This document shows positions 22,279 through 34,385 of a stretch of DNA of 60,000 nt, one piece after another. Both the position numbers and the translations under genes were made by a program. Location of the stretch: the NCBI RefSeq assembly GCF_029227915.1, contig NC_079888.1, positions 17,092,001-17,152,000 on the forward strand, written 5' to 3'. The notes below the pieces were generated by a model. That model was not told where the DNA came from. It ran no database searches and saw nothing but the letters and a program-made list of their open reading frames with translations. This DNA comes from Hydractinia symbiolongicarpus (lineage: Eukaryota > Cnidaria > Hydrozoa > Anthoathecata > Hydractiniidae). How positions within the stretch are numbered: position 1 is the stretch's first letter; each line of letters opens with the position of its first letter.

Positions 22279-22714
22279 ACGGCTATATAAATATGATAGG
22301 CATTGCAGCGATTTAACCCAAGAGAATGGTTACACATCTAGTGATCATTCGTTAACAGGATGGATATGTTAACACCCGAGTGCAGTAAGCCAAAACAATA
22401 TGTTGAGTAAAAGTCTAAATGCTTTGTCAATATTTAATTGATGACCTATTTGGCTTTGCTTTTTCTTTGATCAAGTGTTCTTGTGCAGAGAGTGTAGCTA
22501 CTAGAAAGTAATTACTGCAAATGAAAAAAACTTCTAGTGAATCAGCATATGGAATGCCTTAAATGACTACGGAAATTCCATTAAATTCTACTTTGTTCTG
22601 CGTTATTAATCTTGGCGTCCCAGTAAATGGACTTGGTTTTGATTAAACACATTGAATACGGTTTGTTTGCGCAGCACCTTTGTTAAATAGCATTGGTAAG
22701 AAATTAGCAAAAAT

Positions 22715-22788
22715 CACCGCTGATGGGAGTCGAACCCACAACCTTTGAATTAGAAGTCCAACGCGCTAGTCCATTGCGCCACAGCGGA
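22715..22788 (-). tRNA. tRNA-Arg-TCT: tRNA-Arg(UCU)
   Basis: Only G1T; partner of 8585. T5 begins 2 nt downstream. Confidence 0.89.
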
Positions 22789-23220
22789 ACGGTTACTGAT
22801 ATTTGATAGGCATTGGAGCAATTTAACCCAACAAAATGTTTGCACATCTAGTAATCATTCGTTAACAGGATGGATATGCTAACAGTCGAGTGCAGCAAGC
22901 CAAAACAACATGTAGAGTAAAAATCTAAATGCTTTGTCAATAATAGATTGATGACCTATTTGGCTTTGCTTTTTCTTTGATCAAGTGTTCTTGTGCAGAG
23001 AGAGTGGTTAGTAGAAAGTAATTGCTGCAAAAAAATCTTTTAGTGAATCAGCATATCGAATGCCTTACATGACTACTGATGTTCCAATAATTTTTATTAT
23101 GTACTGCGTTATTACTCTTGGCTTCCCATTAAATGAATTTGGTTTGGATTTAAGGCATTGAATTCGGTTTGTTTGCGCAGCACCTTTGTTAAATAGCATT
23201 GGTAAGAAACTAGCAAAAAT

Positions 23221-23294
23221 CACCGCTGATGGGAGTCGAACCCACAACCTTTGAATTAGAAGTCCAACGCGCTAGTCCATTGCACCACAGCGGC
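23221..23294 (-). tRNA. tRNA-Arg-TCT: tRNA-Arg(UCU)
   Basis: Only C11T; partner of 9091. T5 begins 2 nt downstream. Confidence 0.93.
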
Positions 23295-23726
23295 ACGGTT
23301 ACTGATATTTGATAGGCACTGGAGCAATTTAACCCAACAAAATGTTTGCACATCTAGTAATCATTCGTTAACAGGATGGATATGTTAACAGTCGAGTGCA
23401 GCAAGCCAAAACAATATGTAGAGTAAAAATCTAAATGCTATGTCAATAATAGATTGATGACACATTTTGTTTTGCTTTTTCTTCGATGAAGTGTTCTTGT
23501 GCAGAGAGAGTGGTTAGTACAAAGTAATTGCTGCAAAAAAATCTTTTAGTGAATCAGCATATCGAATGCCTTACATGACTACGGATGTTCCAATAATTTC
23601 TATTATGTACTGCGTTATTACTCTTGGCTTCCCATTAAATGAATTTGGTTTGGATTTAAGGCATTGAATTCGGTATGTTTGCGCAGCACCTCTGTTAAAT
23701 AGCATTGGTAAGAAACTACCAAAAAT

Positions 23727-23800
23727 CACCGCTGATGGAAGTCGAACCCACAACCTTTGAATTAGAAGTCCAACGCGCTAGTCCATTGCACCACAGCGGC
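23727..23800 (-). tRNA. tRNA-Arg-TCT: tRNA-Arg(UCU)
   Basis: C11T and C61T; partner of 9597. T5 begins 2 nt downstream. Confidence 0.9.
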
Positions 23801-24231
23801 ACGGTTAATGATATTTGATAGGCACTGGAGCAATTTAACCCAACAAAATGTTTGCACATCTAGTAATCATTCGTTAACAGGATGGATATGTTAACAGTCG
23901 AGTGCAGCAAGCCAAAACAATATGTAGAGTAAAAATCTAAATGCTTTGTCAATAATAGATTGATGACACATTTTGTTTTGCTTTTTCTTTGATCAAGTGT
24001 TCTTGTGCAGAGAGAGTGGTTAGTACAAAGTAATTGCTGCAAAAAAATCTTTTAGTGAATCAGCATATCAAATGCCTTACATGACTACGGATGTTCCAAT
24101 AATTTCTATTATGTTCTGCGTTATTACTCTTGGCTTCCCATTGTATGAATTTGGTTTGGATTTAAGGCATTGAACACGTTTGTTTGCTAAGCATCTCTGT
24201 GCAATATCAAGGGTAAAAATCTAGCATAAAT

Positions 24232-24305
24232 CACCGCTGATGGGAGTCGAACCCACAACCTTTGAATTAGAAGTCCAACGCGCTAGTCCATTGCACCACA
24301 GCGGC
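24232..24305 (-). tRNA. tRNA-Arg-TCT: tRNA-Arg(UCU)
   Basis: Only C11T; partner of 10102. T5 begins 13 nt downstream. Its upstream spacer holds the substitution at 24460 that distinguishes copy B from copy A. Confidence 0.93.
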
Positions 24306-24736
24306 ACGGTTACTGATATTTGATAGGCATTGGAGCAATTTAACCCAAAAAAATGTTGTACATCTAGTAATCATTCCTTAACAGGATGGATATGCTAACA
24401 GTCGAGTGCAGCAAGCCAAAACAACATGTAGAGTAAAAATCTAAATGCTTTGTCAATAAGAGATTGATGACCTATTTGGCTTTGCTTTTTCTTTGATCAA
24501 GTGTTCTTGTGCAAAGAGAGTGGTTAGTAGAAAGTAATTGCTGCAAAAAAATCTTTTAGTGAATCAGCATATGGAATGCCTTAAATGACTACGGAAATTC
24601 CATTAAATTCTATTTTGTTCGGCGTTATTAATCTTGGCGTCCCATTAAATGAACTTGGTTTTGATTAAACACATTGAATTCGGTTTGTTTGCGCAGCACC
24701 TTTGTTAAATAGCATTGGTAAGAAACTAGCAAAAAT

Positions 24737-24810
24737 CACCGCTGATGGGAGTCGAACCCACAACCTTTGAATTAGTAGTACAACGCGCTAGTCCATTGCA
24801 CCACAGCGGC
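24737..24810 (-). tRNA. tRNA-Arg-derived copy, anticodon ACU
   Basis: T34A, G30T and C11T; partner of 10607. T5 begins 2 nt downstream. Confidence 0.85.
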
Positions 24811-25241
24811 ACGGTTACTGATATTTGATAGGCACTGGAGCAATTTAACCCAACAAAATGTTTGCACATCTAGTAATCATTCGTTAACAGGATGGATATG
24901 TTAACAGTCGAGTGCAGCAAGCCAAAACAATATGTAGAGTAAAAATCTAAATGCTTTGTCAATAATAGATTGATGACCTATTTGGCTTTGCTTTTTCTTT
25001 GATCAAGTGTTCTTGTGCAGAGAGAGTGGTTAGTAGAAAGTAATTGCTACAAAAAAATCTTTTAGTGAATCAGCATATCAAATGCCTTACATGACTACGG
25101 ATGTTCCAATAATTTCTATTATGTTCTGCGTTATTACTCTTGGCTTCCCATTGTATAAATTTGGTTTGGATTTAAGGCATTGAACACGTTTGTTTGCTAA
25201 GCATCTCTGTGCAATATCAAGGGTAAAAATCTAGCATAAAT

Positions 25242-25315
25242 CACCGCTGATGGGAGTCGAACCCACAACCTTTGAATTAGAAGTCCAACGCGCTAGTCCA
25301 TTGCGCCACAGCGGC
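25242..25315 (-). tRNA. tRNA-Arg-TCT: tRNA-Arg(UCU), consensus copy
   Basis: Exact consensus; partner of 11112. T5 begins 13 nt downstream. Confidence 0.96.
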
Positions 25316-25747
25316 ACGGTTACTGATATTTGATAGGCATTGGAGCAATTTAACCCAACAAAATGTTTGCACATCTAGTAATCATTCGTTAACAGGATGG
25401 ATATGCTAACAGTCGAGTGCAGCAAGCCAAAACAACATGTAGAGTAAAAATCTAAAAGCTTTGTCAATAATAGATTGATGACCTATTTGGCTTTGCTTTT
25501 TCTTTGATCAAGTGTTCTTGTGCAGGGAGAGTGGTTAGTAGAAAGTAATTGCTGCAAAAAACTCTTTTAGTGAATCAGCATATGGAATGCCTTAAATGAC
25601 TACGGAAATTCCATTAAATTCTATTTTGATCGGCGTTATTAAACTTGGCGTCCCATTAAATGAACTTGGTTTTGATTAAACACATTGAATTCGGTTTGTT
25701 TGCGCAACACCTTTGTTAAATAGCATTGGTAAGAAATTAGCAAAAAT

Positions 25748-25821
25748 CACCGCTGATGGGAGTCGAACCCACAACCTTTGAATTAGAAGTCCAACGCGCT
25801 AGTCCATTGCGCCACAGCGGC
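25748..25821 (-). tRNA. tRNA-Arg-TCT: tRNA-Arg(UCU), consensus copy
   Basis: Exact consensus; partner of 11618. T5 begins 2 nt downstream. Confidence 0.96.
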
Positions 25822-26212
25822 ACGGTTATTGCTATTTCATAGGCATTGGAGCAATTTAACCCAAGAAAATGTTTGCACATCTAGTAATCATTCGTTAACA
25901 TGATGAATATGTTAACAGTCGAGTGCGGTAAGCCAAAACAATATGTAGAGTAAATATCTAAATACTTTGTCAATATTAAATTGATGACACATTTTGTTTT
26001 GCTTTTTCTTTGATCAAGTGTTCTTGTGCAGAGAGAGTGGTTAGTACAAAGTAATTGCTGCAAAAAAATCTTTTAGTGAATCAGCATATCAAATGCCTTA
26101 CATGACTACGGATGTTCAAATAATTTCTATTTTGTTCCGCGTTATTACTCTTGGCTTCCCATTGTATGATCTTGGTTTGGATTTAGGGTAAGGGTAAAAA
26201 TCTAGCATAAAT

Positions 26213-26286
26213 CACCGCTGATGGGAGTCGAACCCACAACCTTTGAATTAGAAGTCCAACGCGCTAGTCCATTGCTCCACAGCGGA
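26213..26286 (-). tRNA. tRNA-Arg(UCU), altered
   Basis: G1T and C11A, with the shortened 465-bp step; partner of 12083. Confidence 0.82.
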
Positions 26287-26717
26287 ACGGTTACTGATAT
26301 TTGATAGGCATTGGAGCAATTTAACCCAACCAAATGTTTGCACATCTAGTAATCATTCGTTAACAGGATGGATATGCTAACAGTCGAGTGCAGCAAGCCA
26401 AAACAAGATGTAGAGTAAAAATCTAAATGCTTTGTCAATAATAGATTGATGACCTATTTGGCTTTTCTTTTCTTTGATCAAGTGTTCTTGTGCAGAGAGA
26501 GTGGTTAGTAGAAAGTAATTGCTGCAAAAAAATCTTTTAGTGAAGCAGCATATGGAATGCCTTAAATGACTACGGAAATTCCATTAAATTCTATTTTGTT
26601 CGGCGTTATTAATCTTGGCATCCCATTAAATGAACTTGGTTTTGATTAAACACATTGAATTCGGTTTGTTTGCGCAGCACCTTTGTTAAATAACATTGGT
26701 AAGAAACTAGCAAAAAT

Positions 26718-26791
26718 CACCGCTGATGGGAGTCGATCCCACAACCTTTGAATTAGAAGTCCAACGCGCTAGTCCATTGCGCCACAGCGGT
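26718..26791 (-). tRNA. tRNA-Arg(UCU), altered
   Basis: G1A and T54A; partner of 12588. T5 begins 2 nt downstream. Confidence 0.85.
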
Positions 26792-27227
26792 ACGGCTATA
26801 TAAATATGATAGGCATTGCAGCGATTTAACCCAAGAGAATGGTTACACATCTAGTGATCATTCGTTAACAGGATGGATATGTTAACACCCGAGTGCAGTA
26901 AGCCAAAACAATATGTTGAGTAAAAGTCTAAATGCTTTGTCAATATTTAATTGATGACCTATTTGGCTTTGCTTTTTCTTTGATCAAGTGTTCTTGTGCA
27001 GAGAGTGTAGCTACTAGAAAGTAATTACTGCAAATGAAAAAAACTTCTAGTGAATCAGCATATGGAATGCCTTAAATGACTACGGAAATTCCATTAAATT
27101 CTACTTTGTTCTGCGTTATTAATCTTGGCGTCCCAGTAAATGGACTTGGTTTTGATTAAACACATTGAATACGGTTTGTTTGCGCAGCACCTTTGTTAAA
27201 TAGCATTGGTAAGAAATTAGCAAAAAT

Positions 27228-27301
27228 CACCGCTGATGGGAGTCGAACCCACAACCTTTGAATTAGAAGTCCAACGCGCTAGTCCATTGCGCCACAGCGG
27301 A
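27228..27301 (-). tRNA. tRNA-Arg-TCT: tRNA-Arg(UCU)
   Basis: Only G1T; partner of 13098. T5 begins 2 nt downstream. Confidence 0.89.
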
Positions 27302-27733
27302 ACGGTTACTGATATTTGATAGGCATTGGAGCAATTTAACCCAACAAAATGTTTGCACATCTAGTAATCATTCGTTAACAGGATGGATATGCTAACAGTC
27401 GAGTGCAGCAAGCCAAAACAACATGTAGAGTAAAAATCTAAATGCTTTGTCAATAATAGATTGATGACCTATTTGGCTTTGCTTTTTCTTTGATCAAGTG
27501 TTCTTGTGCAGAGAGAGTGGTTAGTAGAAAGTAATTGCTGCAAAAAAATCTTTTAGTGAATCAGCATATCGAATGCCTTACATGACTACTGATGTTCCAA
27601 TAATTTTTATTATGTACTGCGTTATTACTCTTGGCTTCCCATTAAATGAATTTGGTTTGGATTTAAGGCATTGAATTCGGTTTGTTTGCGCAGCACCTTT
27701 GTTAAATAGCATTGGTAAGAAACTAGCAAAAAT

Positions 27734-27807
27734 CACCGCTGATGGGAGTCGAACCCACAACCTTTGAATTAGAAGTCCAACGCGCTAGTCCATTGCACCA
27801 CAGCGGC
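27734..27807 (-). tRNA. tRNA-Arg-TCT: tRNA-Arg(UCU)
   Basis: Only C11T; partner of 13604. T5 begins 2 nt downstream. Confidence 0.93.
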
Positions 27808-28238
27808 ACGGTTACTGATATTTGATAGGCACTGGAGCAATTTAACCCAACAAAATGTTTGCACATCTAGTAATCATTCGTTAACAGGATGGATATGTTA
27901 ACAGTCGAGTGCAGCAAGCCAAAACAATATGTAGAGTAAAAATCTAAATGCTTTGTCAATAATAGATTGATGACACATTTTGTTTTGCTTTTTCTTCGAT
28001 CAAGTGTTCTTGTGCAGAGAGAGTGGTTAGTACAAAGTAATTGCTGCAAAAAAATCTTTTAGTGAATCAGCATATCAAATGCCTTACATGACTACGGATG
28101 TTCCAATAATATCTATTATGTTTTGCGTTATTACTCTTGGCTTCCCATTGTATGAATTTGGTTTGGATTTAAGGCATTGAACACGTTTGTTTGCTAAGCA
28201 TCTCTGTACAATATCAAGGGTAAAAATCTAGCATAAAT

Positions 28239-28312
28239 CACCACTGATGGGAGTCGAACCCACAACCTTTGAATTAGAAGTCCAACGCGCTAGTCCATTG
28301 CACCACAGCGGC
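28239..28312 (-). tRNA. tRNA-Arg-TCT: tRNA-Arg(UCU)
   Basis: C11T and C69T; partner of 14109. T5 begins 13 nt downstream. Confidence 0.91.
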
Positions 28313-28743
28313 ACGGTTACTGATATTTGATAGGCATTGGAGCAATTTAACCCAAAAAAATGTTGTACATCTAGTAATCATTCCTTAACAGGATGGATAT
28401 GCTAACAGTCGAGTGCAGCAAGCCAAAACAACATGTAGAGTAAAAATCTAAATGCTTTGTCAATAATAGATTGATGACCTATTTGGCTTTGCTTTTTCTT
28501 TGATCAAGTGTTCTTGTGCAAAGAGAGTGGTTAGTAGAAAGTAATTGCTGCAAAAAAATCTTTTAGTGAATCAGCATATGGAATGCCTTAAATGACTACG
28601 GAAATTCCATTAAATTCTATTTTGTTCGGCGTTATTAATCTTGGCGTCCCATTAAATGAACTTGGTTTTGATTAAACACATTGAATTCGGTTTGTTTGCG
28701 CAGCACCTTTGTTAAATAGCATTGGTAAGAAACTAGCAAAAAT

Positions 28744-28817
28744 CACCGCTGATGGGAGTCGAACCCACAACCTTTGAATTAGTAGTACAACGCGCTAGTC
28801 CATTGCACCACAGCGGC
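28744..28817 (-). tRNA. tRNA-Arg-derived copy, anticodon ACU
   Basis: T34A, G30T and C11T; partner of 14614. T5 begins 2 nt downstream. Confidence 0.85.
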
Positions 28818-29248
28818 ACGGTTACTGATATTTGATAGGCACTGGAGCAATTTAACCCAACAAAATGTTTGCACATCTAGTAATCATTCGTTAACAGGAT
28901 GGATATGTTAACAGTCGAGTGCAGCAAGCCAAAACAATATGTAGAGTAAAAATCTAAATGCTTTGTCAATAATAGATTGATGACCTATTTGGCTTTGCTT
29001 TTTCTTTGATCAAGTGTTCTTGTGCAGAGAGAGTGGTTAGTAGAAAGTAATTGTTACAAAAAAATCTTTTAGTGAATCAGCATATCAAATGCCTTACATG
29101 ACTACGGATGTTCCAATAATTTCTATTATGTTCTGCGTTATTACTCTTGGCTTCCCATTGTATAAATTTGGTTTGGATTTAAGGCATTGAACACGTTTGT
29201 TTGCTAAGCATCTCTGTGCAATATCAAGGGTAAAAATCTAGCATAAAT

Positions 29249-29322
29249 CACCGCTGATGGGAGTCGAACCCACAACCTTTGAATTAGAAGTCCAACGCGC
29301 TAGTCCATTGCGCCACAGCGGC
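29249..29322 (-). tRNA. tRNA-Arg-TCT: tRNA-Arg(UCU), consensus copy
   Basis: Exact consensus; partner of 15119. T5 begins 13 nt downstream. Confidence 0.96.
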
Positions 29323-29754
29323 ACGGTTACTGATATTTGATAGGCATTGGAGCAATTTAACCCAACAAAATGTTTGCACATCTAGTAATCATTCGTTAAC
29401 AGGGTGGATATGCTAACAGTCGAGTGCAGCAAGCCAAAACAACATGTAGAGTAAAAATCTAAATGCTTTGTCAATAATAGATTGATGACCTATTTGGCTT
29501 TGCTTTTTCTTTGATCAAGTGTTCTTGTGCAGGGAGAGTGGTTAGTAGAAAGTAATTGCTTTAAAAAAATCTTTTAGTGAATCAGCATATGGAATGCCTT
29601 AAATGACTACGGAAATTCCATTAAATTCTATTTTGATCGGCGTTATTAAACTTGGCGTCCCATTAAATGAACTTGGTTTTGATTAAACACATTGAATTCG
29701 GTTTGTTTGCGCAACACCTTTGTTAAATAGCATTGGTAAGAAACTAGCAAAAAT

Positions 29755-29828
29755 CACCGCTGATGGGAGTCGAACCCACAACCTTTGAATTAGTAGTCCA
29801 ACGCGCTAGTCCATTGCACCACAGCGGC
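29755..29828 (-). tRNA. tRNA-Arg-derived copy, anticodon ACU, well folded
   Basis: T34A with only C11T besides; partner of 15625. T5 begins 2 nt downstream. Confidence 0.88.
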
Positions 29829-30260
29829 ACGGTTACTGATATTTGATAGGCACTGGAGCAATTTAACCCAACAAAATGTTTGCACATCTAGTAATCATTC
29901 GTTAACAGGATGGATATGTTAACAGTCGAGTGCAGCAAGCCAAAACAATATGTAGAGTAAAAATCTAAATGCTTTGTCAATAATAGATTGATGACCTATT
30001 TGGCTTTGCTTTTTCTTTGATCAAGTGTTCTTGTGCAGAGAGAGTGGTTAGTAGAAAGTAATTGCTACAAAAAAATCTTTTAGTGAATCAGCATATCGAA
30101 TGCCTTACATGACTACGGATGTTCCAATAATTTCCATTATGTACTGCGTTATTAATCTTGGCTTCCCATTAAATGAATTTGATTTGGATTTAAGGCATTG
30201 AATTCGGTTTGTTTGCGCAGCACCTTTGTTAAATAGCATTGGTAAGAAACTAGCAAAAGT

Positions 30261-30334
30261 CACCGCTGATGGGAGTCGAACCCACAACCTTTGAATTAGA
30301 AGTCCAACGCGCTAGTCCATTGCACCACAGCGGT
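30261..30334 (-). tRNA. tRNA-Arg-TCT: tRNA-Arg(UCU)
   Basis: C11T and G1A; partner of 16131, with the same weakened T4 terminator. Confidence 0.9.
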
Positions 30335-30766
30335 ACGGTTACTGATATTTGATAGGCACTGGAGCAATTTAACCCAACAAAATGTTTGCACATCTAGTAA
30401 TCATTCGTTAACAGGATGGATATGTTAACAGTCGAGTGCAGCAAGCCAAAACAATATGTAGAGTAAAAATCTAAATGCTTTGTCAATAATAGATTGATGA
30501 CACATTTTGTTTTGCTTTTTCTTTGATCAAGTGTTCTTGTGCAGAGAGAGTGGTTAGTACAAAGTAATTGCTGCAAGAAAATCTTTTAGTGAATCAGCAT
30601 ATGGAATGCCTTAAATGACTACGGAAATTCTATTAAATTCTACTTTGTTCGGCGTTATTAATCTTGGCGTCCCATTAAATGAACTTGGTTTTGATTAAAC
30701 ACATTGAATTCGGTTTGTTTGCGCAGCACCTTTGTTAAATAGCATTGGTAAGAAACTAGCAAAAAT

Positions 30767-30840
30767 CACCGCTGATGGGAGTCGAACCCACAACCTTTGA
30801 ATTAGAAGTCCAACGCGCTTGCCCATTGCGCCACAGCAGC
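30767..30840 (-). tRNA. tRNA-Arg(UCU), altered D loop
   Basis: A20G, T20bA and C3T; partner of 16637. T5 begins 2 nt downstream. Confidence 0.85.
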
Positions 30841-31271
30841 ACGGCTATATAAATATGATAGGCATTGCAGCGATTTAACCCAAGAAAATGGTTACACATC
30901 TAGTAACCATTCGGTAACATGATGGATATGTTAACACCCCAGTGCAGTAAGCCAAAACAATATGTTGAGTAAAAGTCTAAATGCTTTGTCAATATTTAAT
31001 TGATGACCTATTTGGCTTTGCTTTTTCTTTGATCAAGTGTTCTTGTGCAGAGAGAGTGGTTAGTAGAAAGTAATTGCTACAAAAAAATCTTTTAGTGAAT
31101 CAGCATATCGAATGCCTTACATGACTACGGATGTTCCAATAATTTCTATTATGTACTGCGTTATTACTCTTGGCTTCCCATTAAATGAATTTGGTTTGGA
31201 TTTAAGGCATTGAACACGTTTGTTTGCTAAGCATCTCTGTGCAATAGCAAGGGTAAAAATCTTGGATGTAT

Positions 31272-31345
31272 CACCGCTGATGGGAGTCGAACCCACAACC
31301 TTTGAATTAGAAGGCCAACGCGCTAGTCCATTGCGCCGCAGCGGC
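31272..31345 (-). tRNA. tRNA-Arg(UCU), altered
   Basis: A31C and T8C; partner of 17142 and last tRNA of copy B. T5 begins 13 nt downstream. Confidence 0.82.
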
Positions 31346-31781
31346 TCGGTAACTGATACTTGATAGGCATTGGAACAATTTAACCCAACAAAATGTTTAC
31401 ACATCTAGTAATCATTCGTTAACATGATGAATATGTTAACAGTCGAGTGCAGTAAGCCAAAACAATATGTAGAGTAAATATCTAAATACTTTGTCAATTT
31501 TAAATTGATGACCTATTTTGTTTTGCTTTTTCTTTGATCAAGTGCCCTTGCGCAGAGAGAGTAGCTACTAGAAAGTAATTACTGCAAATGAAAAAAACTT
31601 CTAGTGAATCAGCATATGGAATGCCTTAAATGACGACGGAAATTCCATTAAATTCTATTTTTTTCGGCGTTATTAATTTTGGCGTCCCATTAAATGAACT
31701 TGGTTTTGATTTAACACATTGAATTCGGTTTGTGTGCGCAGCACCTTTGTTAAATAGCATTGGTAAGAAACTAGCAAAAAT

Positions 31782-31855
31782 CACCGCTGATGGGAGTCGA
31801 ACCCACAACCTTTGAATTAGAAGTCCAACGCGCTAGTCCATTGCGCCACAGCGGC
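31782..31855 (-). tRNA. tRNA-Arg-TCT: tRNA-Arg(UCU), consensus copy
   Basis: Exact consensus with T5 2 nt downstream and a TATA-like upstream flank. First unit after the large duplication. Confidence 0.96.
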
Positions 31856-32287
31856 ACGGCTATATAAATATGATATTCATTGCAGCGATTTAACCCAAGA
31901 AAATGGTTACACATCTAGTGATCATTCGGTAACATGATGGATATGTTAACAGTCGAGTGCAGTAAGCCAAAACAACATGTTGAGTAAAAGTCTAAATGCT
32001 TTGTCAATATTTAATTGATGACCTATTTCGCTTTGCTTTTTCTTTGATCAGGTGTTCTTGTGCAGAGAGAGTGGTTAGTAGAAAGTAATTGCTGCAAAAA
32101 AATCTTTTAGTGAATCAGCATATGGAATGCCTTAAATGACTACGGAAATTCTATTAAATTCTACTTTGTTCGGCGTTATTAATCTTGGCGTCCCATTAAA
32201 TGAACTTGGTTTTGATTAAACACAATGAATTCGGTTTGTTTGCGCAGCACCTTTGTTAAATAGCATTGGTAAGAAACTAGCAAAAAT

Positions 32288-32361
32288 CACCGCTGATGGG
32301 AGTCGAACCCACAACCTTTGAATTAGAAGTCCAACGCGCTAGTCCATTGCACCACAGCGGC
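32288..32361 (-). tRNA. tRNA-Arg-TCT: tRNA-Arg(UCU)
   Basis: Only C11T. T5 begins 2 nt downstream. Confidence 0.93.
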
Positions 32362-32792
32362 ACGGTTACTGATATTTGATAGGCATTGGAGCAATTTAAC
32401 CCAACAAAATGTTTGCACATCTAGTAATCATTCGTTAACAGGATGGATATGTTAACAGTCGAGTGCAGCAAGCCAAAACAATATTTAGAGTAAAAATCTA
32501 AATGCTTTCTCAATAATAGATTGATGACCTATTTGGCTTTGCTTTTTCTTTGATCAAGTGTTCGTGTGCAGAGAGAGTGGTTAGTAGAAAGTAATTGCTA
32601 CAAAAAAATCTTTTAGTGAATCAGCATATCGAATGCCTTACATGACTACGGAAGTTCCAATAATTTCTATTACGTACTGCGTTATTACTCTTGGCTTCCC
32701 ATTAAATGAATTTGGTTTGGATTTAAGGCATTGAACACGTTTGTTTGCTAAGCATCTCTGTGCAATAGCAAGGGTAAAAATCTTGGATAAAT

Positions 32793-32866
32793 CACCGCTG
32801 ATGGGAGTCGAACCCACAACCTTTGAATTAGAAGTCCAACGCCCTAGTCCATTGCGCCGCAGCGGC
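32793..32866 (-). tRNA. tRNA-Arg(UCU), altered
   Basis: C23G gives a G12-G23 clash in the D stem, and T8C hits box A. T5 begins 13 nt downstream after the variant trailer. Confidence 0.8.
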
Positions 32867-33301
32867 ACGGTTACTGATATTTGATAGGCATTGGAACAAT
32901 TTAACCCAACAAAATGTTTCCACCTCTAGTAATCATTCGTTAACATGATGAATATATTAACAGTCGAGTGCAGTAAGCCAAAACAATATGTAGAGTAAAT
33001 ATCTAAATACTTTGTCAATTTTAAATTGATGACCTATTTTGTTTTGCTTTTTCTTTGATCAAGTGCCCTTGCGAAGAGAGAGTAGCTACTAGAAAGTAAT
33101 TACTGCAAATAAGGTAATTTCTAGTGAATCAGCATATGGAATGCCTGAAATGACTACGGAAATTCCATTAAATTCTATTTTGTTCGGCGTTATTAATCTT
33201 GGCGTCCCATTAAATGAACTTGGTTTTGATTAAACACATTGAATTCGGTTTGTTTGCGCAGCACCTTTGTTAAATAGCACTGGTAAGAAACTAGCAAAAA
33301 T

Positions 33302-33375
33302 CACCGCTGATGGGAGTCGAACCCACAACCTTTGAATTAGTAGTCCAACGCGCTAGTCCATTGCACCACAGCGGC
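33302..33375 (-). tRNA. tRNA-Arg-derived copy, anticodon ACU, well folded
   Basis: T34A with only C11T, the same allele as 15625 but outside the large duplication. T5 begins 2 nt downstream. Confidence 0.88.
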
Positions 33376-33806
33376 ACGGTTACTGATATTTGATAGGCAC
33401 TGGAGCAATTTAACCCAACAAAATGTTTGCACATCTAGTAATCATTCGTTAACAGGATGGATATGTTAACAGTCGAGTGCAGCAAGCCAAAACAATATGT
33501 AGAGTAAAAATCTAAATGCTTTGTCAATAATAGATTGATGACCTATTTGGCTTTGCTTTTCTTTGATCAAGTGTTCTTGTGCAGAGAGAGTGGTTAGTAG
33601 AAAGTAATTGCTACAAAAAAATCTTTTAGTGAATCAGCATATCGAATGCCTTACATGACTACGGATGTTCCAATAATTTCTATTATGTACTGCGTTATTA
33701 CTCTTGGCTTCCCATTAAATGAATTTGGTTTGGATTTAAGGCATTGAATTCGGTTTGTTTGCGCAGCACCTTTGTTAAATAGCATGTGTAAGAAACTAGC
33801 AAAAAT

Positions 33807-33880
33807 CACCGCTGATGGGAGTCGAACCCACAACCTTTGAATTAGAAGTCCAACGTGCTAGTCCATTGCACCACAGCGGC
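33807..33880 (-). tRNA. tRNA-Arg-TCT: tRNA-Arg(UCU) with compensated D stem
   Basis: C11T together with G24A, so pair 11-24 becomes U-A, a full Watson-Crick replacement of C-G through the U-G intermediate seen in many neighbours. Everything else is consensus. T5 begins 2 nt downstream. Confidence 0.93.
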
Positions 33881-34311
33881 ACGGTTACTGATATTTGATA
33901 GGCACTGGAGCAATTTAACCCAACAAAATGTTTGCACATCTAGTAATCATTCGTTAACAGGATGGATATGTTAACAGTCGAGTGCAGCAAGCCGAAACAA
34001 TATGTAGAGTAAAAATCTAAATGCTTTGTCAATAATAGATTGATGACCTATTTGGCTTTGCTTTTTCTTTGATCAAGTGTTCTTGTGCAGAGAGAGAGGT
34101 TAGTAGAAGGTAATTGCTACAAAAAAATCTTTTAGTGAATCAGCATATCGAATGCCTTACATGGCTACGGATGTTCCAATAATTTCTATTATGTACTGCG
34201 TTATTACTCTTGGCTTCCCATTAAATGAATTTGGTTTGGATTTAAGGCATTGAACGCGTTTGTTTGCTAAGCATCTCTGTGCAATAGCAAGGGTAAAAAT
34301 CTTGGATAAAT

Positions 34312-34385
34312 CACCGCTGATGGGAGTCGAACCCACAACCTTTGAAATAGAAGTCCAACGCGCTAGTCCATTGCGTCGCAGCGGC
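34312..34385 (-). tRNA. tRNA-Arg(UCU), altered
   Basis: T8C and G10A (box A and D stem) and A38T in the anticodon loop. T5 begins 13 nt downstream. Probably weak or inactive. Confidence 0.78.

Larger units (their letters stand above)
17472..31617 (-). repeat. Large duplication, copy B (about 14.1 kb)
   Basis: Direct tandem copy of the block starting at 2877. Differences I noticed: two substitutions close to its start (17546 and 17548 against 2951 and 2953), one substitution at 24460 (g against t at 10330), and loss of one 465-bp unit at about 21360-21371, where the offset switches from 14595 to 14130. Such similarity means either a very recent duplication or two haplotypes joined in assembly. 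Confidence 0.93.
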
